From positions 1 to 63,641 of the IMG/VR virus record IMGVR_UViG_3300032311_000461: a stretch of 63,641 bases of DNA. The stretch is one strand, 5' to 3'. The notes under the pieces are model-generated. The model made no database searches and was not told the DNA's origin. It worked only from the letters and a program-made list of their open reading frames with translations. Numbering within the stretch: position 1 is the first letter of the stretch; every line of letters begins with the position of its first letter. The position numbers and the translations under genes are program-made. Source of the stretch: a virus. Below are positions 1 to 9,073 of this stretch, in pieces.

Positions 1-123
1 CCAACTGGTCGAACAGTACCCGATGAGTCCCGCACTAATCCACGCTTGCCATACCCTTGGTAGATGTAGACCTCTCCTCTGCGACCTTGGGAGAAGGCCA
101 CTGGGTGATCCCCGGTGAACTGA
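1..123. repeat. Terminal direct repeat (circle closure), left copy
   Basis: Bases 1-123 are identical to 63519-63641. An overlap of this length at both ends is what an assembler leaves when it opens a circular or circularly permuted genome. The interrupted reading frame (398 to 1, then 63518 to 60980) joins exactly in frame when one copy is removed, so the true unit is about 63,518 bp. A physical short terminal repeat inside a coding gene would be unlikely. Confidence 0.93.
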
Positions 124-398
124 CCAGCCAGCTTGGTGGTTTCAGTGCCACCGTCGAACTCTACGATGTCACCGTTTTCACTCTGACCAAGAATGATGTC
201 GGTCTTGGCGGTGCCGGTGGACAGGCCCCATAGCTCGACCATCCGCTTGCTGGTGGGAATGATTTTCTTTGAGCCGCCGCGAACGGCAATCTGGCCGGGA
301 GTGAGACAGGTGAAGTTGACCTGCTCTACTGCACCACCCGGGGGCAGGATGTACCGGGAGAAGGCAGGGGCCCACCCCTTGAACTTGTTTATCTTCAT
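1..398 (-). CDS. Tail nozzle/hub-like structural protein, N-terminal part (gene wraps round the circle)
   Basis: This is the 5' end of a 978-codon gene whose remainder is at 60980-63518. The start is ATG at 398-396, overlapping the stop of the preceding gene as ATGA (395-398). The first residues are MKINKFKGWAPAFSRYILPP, and the frame stays open through the window edge into the sequence at 63518. The whole product has the look of podoviral beta-propeller tail nozzle proteins (T7 gp12 / P22 gp10 type): a long beta-rich chain without signal peptide, encoded right after the neck-like gene. The GTG at 63619-63617 in the right copy is an internal codon, not the start. Confidence 0.85.
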   Translation of the reverse strand, partial: MKINKFKGWAPAFSRYILPPGGAVEQVNFTCLTPGQIAVRGGSKKIIPTSKRMVELWGLSTGTAKTDIILGQSENGDIVEFDGGTETTKLAGQFTGDHPVAFSQGRRGEVYIYQGYGKRGLVRDSSGTVRPV

Positions 399-1465
399 GC
401 GATGGGGTTCCCGCAACTATCGTAGACCGTATCGGAGGAGCCACCGTTGATTTCACCCGGGATGGGACAGGTGCCTTCAGCGTTTGGCCCGCCGGTTGTT
501 CCGCAGTAGGTGCCCTGATCCACACCCGGTCGGAGATACCAGAGCGCGTAGTAGCCGCCGCCACCAGCTTGGCCACCGTTGTGGTTTCTCTGACCAGAAA
601 GAACGGCAATGGCATCGCTCTCAAATGCCATCCTGAGATCACGCCCGTAGACTCCAGTCGCACCCTCGACATTTTTGCCGGTGATCCTCGCCATCCAGAC
701 CTCAGAGCCAGAGAGCAAAGCCGTGTACATCCCGGGCGATATGTCCAGATAGTCGGTGATTACGAACTTAGTCCCATCTGGATAAGCCATCTTGCCCGCC
801 GGGGAGTAGGCATACAGCTTGCCGGTGTTGGCAACCCCGTAGATCAAGCCCTCGTCGCTGTAGGCATTCATCCCGGTAAGGGATTCGGGGTGCTTTCTGG
901 GGTCAGCACTTACCCTCAACACAGACCCGATCATCAGATTGGTGAAGGTAGTGCCATTACCCATTGCCTCTTGGCCGGTCCAAGAAATCGTGCCGTTTCG
1001 GGTCTGCGGCTCCCAGCCCGTGAACCTGAGATCACGGGGGCGGCGACGGTAGGTGACCGACACGCAGCTATCAGATGCCCAGCCGTTGTAGACAATGAGG
1101 TCGAATCGGTCAGGGACCTGAGTGGAAGGGGCGACCGTCCACGCAATGCGGGCAAACCCCCGGAACTGCAAATGAACCAGCCGGTTGAACTCGGTGGGGC
1201 TCAGGTACTCAGCGATCACGCCCGTCTGTGGCAGCATGAACGAGTCCACTGAGGTCACGCCCCACGGCAGGGTATGCCGGGAGATGGTGTCCTGACCACA
1301 GATGTCGATCATCTCCTCGGCCTGATACCAACGCCAATCCCGCACAGACACAAGGTCCCTGTAGGCGGAGAACAAAGCCTGCCTGAGGACCCGGTTCTCT
1401 TGGTCTTGGGCACCGCCGCCAGTAGAGTCCATTAGGTAGCTGATTGCGTCAAAAGCTGTGTACAC
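395..1465 (-). CDS. Head-tail connector / tail-tube-A-like protein
   Basis: A 356-residue protein. The N-terminus is helical (around residues 5-50, with QALFSAYRDLVSVRDWRWY) and is followed by beta-rich sequence (LPWGVTSVDSFMLP, EYLSPTEFNRLVHL). This order matches the helical-bundle-plus-beta layout of podoviral gatekeeper/tail-tubular-A proteins. It sits directly before the nozzle-like gene (ATGA overlap) and after the fiber cluster, which fits a neck function. The assignment rests on position and general sequence character; no diagnostic motif is visible. Confidence 0.5.
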   Translation of the reverse strand: MYTAFDAISYLMDSTGGGAQDQENRVLRQALFSAYRDLVSVRDWRWYQAEEMIDICGQDTISRHTLPWGVTSVDSFMLPQTGVIAEYLSPTEFNRLVHLQFRGFARIAWTVAPSTQVPDRFDLIVYNGWASDSCVSVTYRRRPRDLRFTGWEPQTRNGTISWTGQEAMGNGTTFTNLMIGSVLRVSADPRKHPESLTGMNAYSDEGLIYGVANTGKLYAYSPAGKMAYPDGTKFVITDYLDISPGMYTALLSGSEVWMARITGKNVEGATGVYGRDLRMAFESDAIAVLSGQRNHNGGQAGGGGYYALWYLRPGVDQGTYCGTTGGPNAEGTCPIPGEINGGSSDTVYDSCGNPIA

Positions 1466-1472
1466 AAATCAC

Positions 1473-3071
1473 CTACTTGGAGTAGAGGGATACGCCCGTT
1501 GTGCTGGACATGAGGAACTGGCCGTTGCCGTAAGCCACGCTCGTCCATGTTGCAGACCTAGGCAGAGTCACCTTCGTCCAGTTGATCCCGTCCGAAGAGA
1601 TGGCTGAGACTGCGGATGGGCCACCAACGGCAACCCAAGTCCCGTTACCAAATGCGATGCCCGTCCAGTTCAAGGTGGCGGGCATTCTGATGACTGCCCA
1701 GTTCACCCCATCAGTGCTAGTGACCGCATTGGCACCATCGCACACTGCCACAAACCGGCCATTTCCATAGGCAACGTCATTCCATACGGCTGCGAATGGA
1801 AGGGTTGTGCCCACCCAGCCGCTGGAGTCTGCCGCACGAATGCACTTGTTGGTGGTGTATCGCGTGACCGTAGCTAAGGAATTCTGGTAGAAGCCAGTAC
1901 CAACAGCCACTGCCATTGTAGTGCTGCTTGCCACACCGTTGACGTAGGCCAGATCATATTGCCTGTCTGGAGTGGTAATAGAGGTCAAGCCAGAAGTTAC
2001 TCCCCTTACCCACGTTGATGCGTCTGTGGAGGTGTATGGAGTTACGTTGTAGACGATCTGAGAAGGCGAGAAACCGGCAGGGGTCACCTTGGCGAACGAG
2101 AAGAACTTGCCGTTCAGGAAGGAAACCCACTTGGTTCCCATATAAGAAACGGGCAGTGCGGTTCGGCTCGTCCAGTTGATGCCGTCTGGGCTTGTGCATG
2201 GAGTCACCCCGTCGAAACCTGACCATGTACCCTGACCAAAGGCTGGCACTGTCTCAAGGGTGTTGATGCCAGCCCATGTCAGGCCATCGACAGAAAAGCC
2301 GCCGCCAAGGCCAGCAAATTGCCCTTCGTAAAATTGGATCAGTGATGGTGTTTTGCTGAACCCATCTCGCCATGTCGAGCCCGGGATGCTGGGCAGAACG
2401 CTCAGGTCAGCCAACAGGGAGTAGGCGGGACCCAAGGTGGCAGTGCTGGCCTTGCATCTGTAGGTCTTGCCGTTGTCCGCAAGAACAGCCTTAAACTTGA
2501 GGGACTGGCCGGGGGCAACATCAGTCCAGTTCGCCCCACCGTCTGTGGTCATCTGCCACATATAGACGATAGGAGTCTCGGTTGACTGGGCATTGGCATA
2601 GAGGCTGACCTCATCACCAACGTAGACACTCTTGTCTGCCGGGGAGGACACAAAGGTCAGACTGTCAGTGCCGCCGCCGCCACTGCTTGGCAGGACTAGG
2701 TTCAGGGTCTGGGTGGGTGGTGTGCCCGTGATGGTGGCCATCGGCACCGGGCCGGAAGTCACAGACCCGATGACCAGTGAGTACAAGGGGGCCGCAGGGC
2801 CCACAGCACCAGCGGGACCAGCGGGACCAGCTTCCCCCGGGGGTCCAGCTACACCGGGCTCGGCCTGATAGGGAAGCTCCATGTAGGCCCTGATGCCGTC
2901 ACCGATCTTCCACTTGCCAGTGTCTGACTCATAGGCAGTAGCACCCGCACAGAGAACGGGGTTAGCCAGTGCCCACTCCATAGAGGTCTTGGAGGGCATA
3001 GCAAACGGAGATGGAGAGCCGCAGCCGCAGCCAGCGGGGGTGCCGGTGCAGGTGCTTGGGACAAAGCTCAT
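1473..3071 (-). CDS. Tail fiber / receptor-binding protein with collagen-like, Ig-like and DG-NW repeat regions
   Basis: 532 residues. Residues 30-70 (WALANPVLCAGATAYESD... KIGDGIRAYMELPY) match the short beta module at the N-terminus of many phage fibers and of the Mtd tropism determinant. A short collagen-like stretch follows (about 72-95), then an Ig-like region with a Cys and Trp (about 140-230). The C-terminal 300 residues repeat units of the type 'YGNGxFVAV...TSxDGxNW', which resembles bladed beta-propeller or kelch-like repeats. The start ATG at 3071 overlaps the upstream stop as ATGA. Likely role: surface recognition on the virion. Confidence 0.75.
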   Translation of the reverse strand: MSFVPSTCTGTPAGCGCGSPSPFAMPSKTSMEWALANPVLCAGATAYESDTGKWKIGDGIRAYMELPYQAEPGVAGPPGEAGPAGPAGAVGPAAPLYSLVIGSVTSGPVPMATITGTPPTQTLNLVLPSSGGGGTDSLTFVSSPADKSVYVGDEVSLYANAQSTETPIVYMWQMTTDGGANWTDVAPGQSLKFKAVLADNGKTYRCKASTATLGPAYSLLADLSVLPSIPGSTWRDGFSKTPSLIQFYEGQFAGLGGGFSVDGLTWAGINTLETVPAFGQGTWSGFDGVTPCTSPDGINWTSRTALPVSYMGTKWVSFLNGKFFSFAKVTPAGFSPSQIVYNVTPYTSTDASTWVRGVTSGLTSITTPDRQYDLAYVNGVASSTTMAVAVGTGFYQNSLATVTRYTTNKCIRAADSSGWVGTTLPFAAVWNDVAYGNGRFVAVCDGANAVTSTDGVNWAVIRMPATLNWTGIAFGNGTWVAVGGPSAVSAISSDGINWTKVTLPRSATWTSVAYGNGQFLMSSTTGVSLYSK

Positions 3072-3331
3072 TGTTGCTCCTCAGTTTTCAGTGCCGCCCG
3101 GTACGCATCACACTCGCTCTTGACCACTTGCATGGCCGCATCCTGTTCGGCAGCGATCTTTTTCTCTGCCTCAATTCTTAGCTCCATCTCTGCCAGCATG
3201 GCTTCGTGAGCCACCATGTCGATCTCGCCTAGCTCCTGAAGCTCCGCATCCTTCTTTTCGCGTTCGGCTGCGGCCATGTCGATCACGGGTTCAGTTACGG
3301 TTTCGGTCACTACTTCGTTTTCAGTGGTCAT
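3068..3331 (-). CDS. Small acidic coiled-coil protein
   Basis: 87 residues, very rich in Glu, Ala and Lys with heptad-like spacing from about residue 20 onward (AAAEREKKDAELQEL, LAEMELRIEAEKKIAAEQDA). It has no membrane segment and no signal peptide. It lies between two fiber genes and is translationally coupled to the downstream one (ATGA overlap at 3068-3071). It may be a fiber chaperone or a short structural coiled coil; the sequence does not decide. Confidence 0.65.
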   Translation of the reverse strand: MTTENEVVTETVTEPVIDMAAAEREKKDAELQELGEIDMVAHEAMLAEMELRIEAEKKIAAEQDAAMQVVKSECDAYRAALKTEEQQ

Positions 3332-3339
3332 GGTTACTC

Positions 3340-4557
3340 CTAGAAAGCAGTTAGGGCTACACGTTTCCAGCTACCACTGGCGACACAAATATAAAGGTAG
3401 TTGGCATCCCATCTCATTGTTCCAGCCACACCGGCAGCGGCAGAGTTGGCGGGAGTGAATGCAGCGTTCCCAATTACAGCGGGTGAGGGAATGCTGTTGG
3501 CCGCGAACGAATGGGCAAGTCCGGTGCTGGTGATGTTGCCAACTACTTCCACTGCCCCTCGCAGAGCAGTGTCGCCACCCACTTCAAGCTGCTTAGTCGG
3601 GACAGCAAAGTTCAGCCCAGTGCGACCCTTGAAGTAAACGTCTGCGGCTGCCTGAGACTCAATCGCATAGCTTCCAGTTGCCGCGACAAGTTCCGCACCG
3701 ATATACAAGCCGACATTGCGGGTAGCTCCACCACTGGCAAAGGCTTGCAGTCCGTAGTTGGTGTTCGCCGTTCCGGTAGCTTCCCCACGAACCCCAACAC
3801 CAACACTGCACGTTCCACTTGCAGCACCCGCAATGGCTGTGACGCTACCGCTGGTGAGGCTTGAGCCGATTGTGCTGGCAGCAAGTGCGACCGATGTTTG
3901 TCCTGTGCCGGTGCCGGTCTGGTCGATGCGGACAGCATCACCAAACTCCGTCCGCTTTATTCTCACCCCGCCCGTATCATTGACGAAGAAATTATCGGCA
4001 CCGATTGAAAGCGTTCTCCCTTTGGCAGCGGAGCAGGCGAGGGCAATGTCCGCGCCGGGCTGACCTGATGCGTAGCCGGTTGTGGTGAACGACATCACGC
4101 TCTCAAAGTACCCGTCTGCCGTTTCAGCACTTGTCGCGGTAACTTGTATCTGAGCCGTAGTCCTGTCGGCAGCACCATTGCTTGGCTTGGTCTGCCAACG
4201 CATAAACCCCAGCGAGGTGTTTACGGTGACGGCGGTTGGTGCGGCGAGAGTGCCGAGTTTTTTGCGGAAGAGTAGACCGGCGGCTCCTGCTCCTACGTTG
4301 TAAATCTCAGCAAAAGACGAGCCGCCCTCACGAACTGCGTGAAGCACTGTCGCCGGATGGATAGCCGTTGCCGGTGTCGTGAACGTCGCACCGACTTGAA
4401 TGCCCAGCGAGCCGGTCATGTTATCGCCAGCCTTCTTCACATAGCGAGCGTCAACGTCTGTGGTGCTGGTCAGTACGTTGCCATCAGCGTCCAGCTTGGT
4501 GACGTTGGTTGGGTCTTTGGATACAGCCCGCAGGGGCCAGAGAATTGTGTCGGACAT
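3340..4557 (-). CDS. Tail fiber-like protein
   Basis: 405 residues, Ala/Gly/Thr/Ser-rich and beta-prone, low in charged residues. Residues 35-55 (TDVDARYVKKAGDNMTGSL) contain the 'Y+..aGD.MtG.l' motif common in phage tail fibers and repeated in neighbours at 4567-6003 and 7209-8897. Near residue 335 it carries GNITSTGLAHSF, shared with GNITSTGTAHNF in the next fiber, so the two are paralogs over part of their length. It ends with a conserved-looking tip (MRWDANYLYICVASGSWKRV), similar to fiber ends that display a small beta domain. Confidence 0.65.
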   Translation of the reverse strand: MSDTILWPLRAVSKDPTNVTKLDADGNVLTSTTDVDARYVKKAGDNMTGSLGIQVGATFTTPATAIHPATVLHAVREGGSSFAEIYNVGAGAAGLLFRKKLGTLAAPTAVTVNTSLGFMRWQTKPSNGAADRTTAQIQVTATSAETADGYFESVMSFTTTGYASGQPGADIALACSAAKGRTLSIGADNFFVNDTGGVRIKRTEFGDAVRIDQTGTGTGQTSVALAASTIGSSLTSGSVTAIAGAASGTCSVGVGVRGEATGTANTNYGLQAFASGGATRNVGLYIGAELVAATGSYAIESQAAADVYFKGRTGLNFAVPTKQLEVGGDTALRGAVEVVGNITSTGLAHSFAANSIPSPAVIGNAAFTPANSAAAGVAGTMRWDANYLYICVASGSWKRVALTAF

Positions 4558-4566
4558 GTAACTTCC

Positions 4567-6003
4567 TTATGACGAAATCAACACCCAGTTGGTGGTGCCG
4601 GTTTTGTACAGAGTGGCTTTTGAGTATGGGCCAGCTAGGGACACCTGAGCCCCAAGACCACCGCTGGAGCCGCCCGTAATCTGTGGGTTGTAGTTAAGCG
4701 TCACGGTCGGCTCGGCCTGCACGGTCGTTGTGGACGTTACAGACAGATCAACAATCTCAAACCGTGATCCAATCGGAATGCCGCTGTCGGCTGCGGGAAG
4801 GGTGATTACAAGCGCAATGGCATCAGTGCGGACATTTGCCAGCACACAGCCTCTGTCGGGCCCAGAGAGGATTCTGCCGCTGGTCAGCGGAATGTACTTG
4901 GGGCTTCCTGTGATAAAACCCGTTACGTTCAGGTCGCCGCCAAGGCTAGAGGGAGCGGGGCCCTGCGAGTAGAAGGCATACTCGTTTGGCTTGGGTGATG
5001 TCGGGCTTGCGGCTGGGCCAGTGTTTATTGCGTAGAAAGCCGCAACTGGGTTGGAGTAGCCAGATGTACTACTGCTCCTTGTGTCCGCGGAAATAGCCCC
5101 CGTGTTGGGGCCGATGAAGTTACTTGGCAGAGTGACGGTGACCGATTCTGTGTTGGAGCTACTGGTCAGCCGAAGTACGCCGTTGACTGTACTAAGGCCG
5201 GACAGTGCCACAGCACCGACGTTGGCTGCCGTTGGGAACGGGTGCGTGTGATCGGCTCTGGCAAAAGAAGTGGAAGTCCCAACCGTGCCGGTGCTTGTGT
5301 CCGCGAGGGCAGCGGTCGTGCTGGCGGTGCCGCCCGGTGCGGTTCCAGTTAGGTCAGAGTAGTTCAGGGCAGCGTTGACAAAGTTCGTGCCATTCCACCG
5401 GAGAACCTGCCCCGCAGCCGGTGCCGTGACCGTAACGTCCGAGAGAGAGTCAGCGTTCAGGCCAGAGATTGCATTGACCAGAATGGAGTTGGGCTGGAAG
5501 TTGTGGGCGGTGCCAGTGCTTGTGATGTTGCCAGCGACCGAGATGCCCGTACCGGATATTGCGAGCGTCTGAACCGAGTTGGCAAAGAACCTGATTAGAC
5601 CGTTGCCAGTCTGACTAAATGAGGTGGCACCACCAGATGCGTAGTTCACAAAGTTAAACGAGGTGCCCGTCTGGACAAGCTGCCCTGTGTTCGTGCCAGC
5701 CGAGATGTTCAGAGTGGCATTGCCGCCGTCTGTAGACCTAAGGGTCTGTGTAGTGTTGCCTGTGCCGCCGACAACAAGCTGGGCGGCGGCTGGAGATATG
5801 ATGAGGTTGCCCGTCATCGTGTCGCCGGTCATGTTGACATAGCGAGCGTCAAGGTCAACAGACGAGACAAGGACGAGGTTGTCAGTGCCTAGCTTTGCAA
5901 GCTGGCCTGCATTGGCAGACACAGCCGATGGCCCAGCGGGGCCGGTTGGCCCTTTTAGGCTCACCCACGCCGCACCGTCATAAATTCTTACATCAGAAGG
6001 CAT
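4567..6003 (-). CDS. Tail fiber-like protein with shared anchor module
   Basis: 478 residues. It begins MPSDVRIYDGAAWVSLKGPT, nearly identical to the start of the next gene upstream, then has a very short collagen-like stretch (GPTGPAGPSA). 'VDLDARYVNMTGDTMTGNL' carries the tail-fiber G-D-T-M-T-G motif. The middle is low-complexity T/S/G/N-rich beta sequence, and the C-terminus contains PLTSGRILSGPDRG and KATLYKTGTTNWVLISS, which could be a distal beta domain. A long fiber with the shared anchor at the N-terminus is the simplest reading. Confidence 0.68.
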   Translation of the reverse strand: MPSDVRIYDGAAWVSLKGPTGPAGPSAVSANAGQLAKLGTDNLVLVSSVDLDARYVNMTGDTMTGNLIISPAAAQLVVGGTGNTTQTLRSTDGGNATLNISAGTNTGQLVQTGTSFNFVNYASGGATSFSQTGNGLIRFFANSVQTLAISGTGISVAGNITSTGTAHNFQPNSILVNAISGLNADSLSDVTVTAPAAGQVLRWNGTNFVNAALNYSDLTGTAPGGTASTTAALADTSTGTVGTSTSFARADHTHPFPTAANVGAVALSGLSTVNGVLRLTSSSNTESVTVTLPSNFIGPNTGAISADTRSSSTSGYSNPVAAFYAINTGPAASPTSPKPNEYAFYSQGPAPSSLGGDLNVTGFITGSPKYIPLTSGRILSGPDRGCVLANVRTDAIALVITLPAADSGIPIGSRFEIVDLSVTSTTTVQAEPTVTLNYNPQITGGSSGGLGAQVSLAGPYSKATLYKTGTTNWVLISS

Positions 6004-6065
6004 GGTTCGTTCCTGTGCCGTGAAGGGGAGGCCCTATTGCCATCCCCTGTTGCTATGACCAGAGA

Positions 6066-6857
6066 TCAAGGAACGAGCCAGATAGCACCTTGCAGCATTC
6101 CGGTCGGGGTGGTGACGGTGGTGTAGACCTGATAGTTGGTCCCAGCATCGCCCTTTGCACCCTGCGGGATCGTGAAGTTCAGGACGCTGTTGTTGGGCGA
6201 AGCATCAGTGTCGGTAACGGAAGCCTGTGTTCCGGCTGCCCCGGTTGTGGTTGTCCCTACCGAGACAGTGGCACTGGTGCCATTTGCTCCTGTGCTACCA
6301 GTATCGCCCTTAGGTCCCTTGATGGGTCCCACGTTTACCCACGCGGTGCCTGTCCAAGTGATGCCATCACCGTCTGCCTTCGTGCCGGTGCCTGTGTTGT
6401 TGGGAGCCGCAGTCGGAACTGGGGTGCCCAAGATGTACATATCACCCGTGGCAGGGCTTGTCGGCAGGGGAGTGGCTAGACCGGAGAGCGTTCCCTTGAT
6501 GGTTACGCCGCTACCAGCCGGTCCCTGTGGCCCAGTAACCACCTGAAAATCGAACTTGGCAGCCGAAGTGGAGCCCGAGTTCGTAATGGTAGGTGGTGTG
6601 CCGAACGGAACACTCGTAACAGTGCCCACGGTGATGGTGGCAGCCGTGCCCGCAGCACCCTGAGGAATGCCGAAGGTCAGGTTGGCAATGGCCGGATCGG
6701 GATTGCTGTCCGTAACCGTGGCCGGGGCTCCCGGGGCAAGGGTGTTCACGCCTGCAATAGTTACGGTAGCACCAGTACCTTGGGCACCAGTGTTGCCAGT
6801 AGGGCCTTTCAGGCTAACCCACGCGGCCCCGTCCCAAATTCTTACATCGGATGGCAT
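6066..6857 (-). CDS. Tail fiber-like protein with collagen-like segments
   Basis: 263 residues starting at the ATG at 6857 (MPSDVRIWDGAAWVSLKGPT). I prefer this to an in-frame TTG two codons earlier because the paralog starts at the same residue and AAAGG lies 9 bases upstream. The body alternates collagen-like G-x-y runs (KGPKGDTGSTGANG) with repeats of about 30 residues of the form 'ATVxxGxxxTxxxGxxAxVTDT..'. It shares a 'P.ATGDMYILGTP' unit with the 7209-8897 fiber (GDLYVVSTP). It ends in YQVYTTVTTPTGMLQGAIWLVP. Confidence 0.65.
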   Translation of the reverse strand: MPSDVRIWDGAAWVSLKGPTGNTGAQGTGATVTIAGVNTLAPGAPATVTDSNPDPAIANLTFGIPQGAAGTAATITVGTVTSVPFGTPPTITNSGSTSAAKFDFQVVTGPQGPAGSGVTIKGTLSGLATPLPTSPATGDMYILGTPVPTAAPNNTGTGTKADGDGITWTGTAWVNVGPIKGPKGDTGSTGANGTSATVSVGTTTTGAAGTQASVTDTDASPNNSVLNFTIPQGAKGDAGTNYQVYTTVTTPTGMLQGAIWLVP

Positions 6858-6882
6858 ATTCAATACCTTTCAGGTCGAAGTG

Positions 6883-7209
6883 TTACGAGAGATAAATTAC
6901 ATCAGGGGGCAGGTCCGGTGGTAGATAAACTATCACAGGGTCTGGTGTCGGCGGAAGTCTTTTTACTAGGACTATCTCAGGCTCTGGGGTGGGCATCTGC
7001 TCCAAGATCACGTTGCCTGCATCCCTAACACCGCTATCAATCCACTCGTCACCCTTGCGGGGGTTTGTGGGTGGTGTGGGCTGTGGGCCATAAACAGTGA
7101 TGGAGATACCGTCAGCACCGGGAGGGCCTTGTGGGCCAACACCACCGCCGCCACCCGATGAGATCGGTTGCCAGCCTGTGCCGTCGAAGTAGTAGAGGTT
7201 GTTAGCCAT
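6883..7209 (-). CDS. Short fiber-family protein (anchor module plus short tail)
   Basis: 108 residues: MANNLYYFDGTGWQPISSGG is the shared virion-anchor-like module, followed by a short collagen stretch (GPQGPPGADG), the 'P.NPRKGDEWIDSG' unit and a Pro/Val-rich end. It contains only the first modules of its larger neighbours, so it is either a truncated paralog or an adaptor. The start overlaps the stop of the gene upstream as TAATG at 7207-7211. Confidence 0.6.
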   Translation of the reverse strand: MANNLYYFDGTGWQPISSGGGGGVGPQGPPGADGISITVYGPQPTPPTNPRKGDEWIDSGVRDAGNVILEQMPTPEPEIVLVKRLPPTPDPVIVYLPPDLPPDVIYLS

Positions 7210-8897
7210 TACGCAACCTTTGCTTTGAGTTCTGCAATGTCAGCCTGTGCTTGCGTGAGTGCCGCCCGCAATGCCGTCAACTCGTCCACTAGGGTCAACT
7301 CATCAGCCACGAACTTTGGAGCGAAGTTGCCGTCAACGTAGTCCTTGCGGGTCAGGTGGCTGGCTGCCGTAGGGGCCGCAGCGGTGGACTCCACATTCGC
7401 GGAAACAGACACAACGCCAGAGACATTGGCTACGGTCGGGCCAACTGAGCCAAACCGAATGGCTGTACCAGTTGCCCTCACTTCCAGCATCACTACTGCC
7501 GCGACACTGGTAGTGGTCACAAGCAGCAAGTTGGAGTTGACATTTCTGACCGCCCAGCCACCGCTGGAGCCAAAGATGTTGTATGTGCTTGCCCAAGTCA
7601 TCGTGTTGACTGCGGTCGGGGCCACGATGGTTCCCGTCATAGTCCCGCCGGTAGTCTTCAGGAAGGCAGTGCTTCCTGAGACAGCCCCATCAACGTACTT
7701 CTTGTTGGTGAGGTCGTTATCATCGGCGGGAGTGAAGGGGGTTTGTGGGTTTGCGCCCAGAAACTGAACCTGTGCCGTGTCTGGTGCGGCTATAAAAGCC
7801 TGCTTGCCACCCGGCATATACAGCCGGTAATAGGAACCGTCGTAGTATGTATAAACGTCGGTTCCGTTGAACCCGGCGGGGCTGGCGTTTGGCGCGTACC
7901 TTAGGGGGCCGTTCATGACATCCCCTGCCTTGTTGACATAGTTGCCTGCAAGGGAAGCCGTGCAAACTCCATTGGCATCAATTGCCAAGCCATTGCCAAT
8001 CTTGATGCCACCCAGAATTGCAGCACTGGCCTTAGGCAAAATATAGTCACTACCAGCACTTGCACTGATGGTGCCGTCAGCCGTAACCGTGATTCCACTA
8101 CCGATCTTCACGCCACCAAGAACAGTGGCAGTGGCAATAGCGGTAGGGCCAGCGGGTCCGACTTCACCCTGCGGACCAGCGGGGCCAGTGACAGAATCAC
8201 CCTTGGGGCCAGCAACCCCGGGCTCGCCCTGAATGCCTTGAATGCCTTGGGGACCCGCCACGCCCTGTGGGCCTTGCACTGGGCCAGAGTCTTGCCATGC
8301 AGCCTTGGTATCATCCCAAACAAATCCCCTAGCTGGCTCGGGGGTCGAGACAACATAGAGATCGCCCTGAGTGGCAGAAGCTGGAAGGTCGCCTTGGGTA
8401 GCGACCGTGCCCATGTACTTAATGCCAAGGCCCGGTTGACCTTGAATGCCTTGAGGACCCTGAATGCCTTCTGTGCCTTGAATGCCCTGCTCGCCCTGAG
8501 GGCCAGCTTCACCAGCCACGCCGGGAACACCCTGAGGGCCAGCGGGACCAGCTACACCGGCCTCACCCTTCACGCCGGGTATCCCCTGCGGAATCTTGAA
8601 TGACAGGGATGCCTTGTTCTCGTTGCCGACATTGATCACTTCGGCTGGCAGTCCACCTTCAATCGTGATCGTTTCGGCTACTTCGATTGTGGCAGCAAGG
8701 CCCGGTTCGCCTTGAGGGCCGGGTTCACCTTCACCCGGGGAGCCGGGAGGGGCAGTGCCGTTGGGCTGAATCCACAAGTCACCGACAGCCGCCGGGTCGG
8801 TTGGCATGGTGTCAGACACAATGTGTGCGGAGTCAGAGCCGCCACCTGTGGAGATGGGCTCCCAACTTGTTCCTGACCAGTAGTACATTGCGGCCAT
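7209..8897 (-). CDS. Collagen-like tail fiber protein
   Basis: 562 residues. Order of parts: anchor module (MAAMYYWSGTSWEPISTGGG), an 'AHIVSDTM...GDLWIQP' unit, three G-x-y collagen-like tracts between about residues 50 and 240 (for example GPQGVPGVAGEAGPQG), a 'GDLYVV' unit between tracts, then beta-rich tail-fiber repeats with 'YVNKAGDVMNGPL' and 'KTTGGTMTGTI', and a C-terminal coiled coil (TALRAALTQAQADIAELKAK) that probably trimerises. Start codon overlaps the upstream stop (TAATG). This is the most complete member of the fiber family in the window. Confidence 0.78.
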   Translation of the reverse strand: MAAMYYWSGTSWEPISTGGGSDSAHIVSDTMPTDPAAVGDLWIQPNGTAPPGSPGEGEPGPQGEPGLAATIEVAETITIEGGLPAEVINVGNENKASLSFKIPQGIPGVKGEAGVAGPAGPQGVPGVAGEAGPQGEQGIQGTEGIQGPQGIQGQPGLGIKYMGTVATQGDLPASATQGDLYVVSTPEPARGFVWDDTKAAWQDSGPVQGPQGVAGPQGIQGIQGEPGVAGPKGDSVTGPAGPQGEVGPAGPTAIATATVLGGVKIGSGITVTADGTISASAGSDYILPKASAAILGGIKIGNGLAIDANGVCTASLAGNYVNKAGDVMNGPLRYAPNASPAGFNGTDVYTYYDGSYYRLYMPGGKQAFIAAPDTAQVQFLGANPQTPFTPADDNDLTNKKYVDGAVSGSTAFLKTTGGTMTGTIVAPTAVNTMTWASTYNIFGSSGGWAVRNVNSNLLLVTTTSVAAVVMLEVRATGTAIRFGSVGPTVANVSGVVSVSANVESTAAAPTAASHLTRKDYVDGNFAPKFVADELTLVDELTALRAALTQAQADIAELKAKVA

Positions 8898-9073
8898 TAC
8901 TTGTACTTCTCCTCGTCTTCTTTGAGTTGGCGAATGTGTTCGTCAAGCCATCTCTGAAGGGCACGATGCTCTGCGTCCATCCACCAGCCAATGGCTAGGC
9001 CGACTAGGTATCCAGAGATGAATAGCCCGCCAAGGATGATGGTTGTCCAGACGATGAGCGTGTTGATCTGCAT
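8897..9073 (-). CDS. Small single-span membrane protein (holin-like candidate)
   Basis: 58 residues when started at the ATG at 9073, which overlaps the upstream stop as TGATG. A longer frame to 9112 exists but lies inside the preceding gene. One membrane segment of about 25 residues (TLIVWTTIILGGLFISGYLV) is followed by an amphipathic charged tail (RWLDEHIRQLKEDEEKYK). Small one-span proteins with a charged C-terminus are common among holins and spanins, but nothing here proves such a role, and the gene is embedded among fiber genes. Confidence 0.6.
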   Translation of the reverse strand: MQINTLIVWTTIILGGLFISGYLVGLAIGWWMDAEHRALQRWLDEHIRQLKEDEEKYK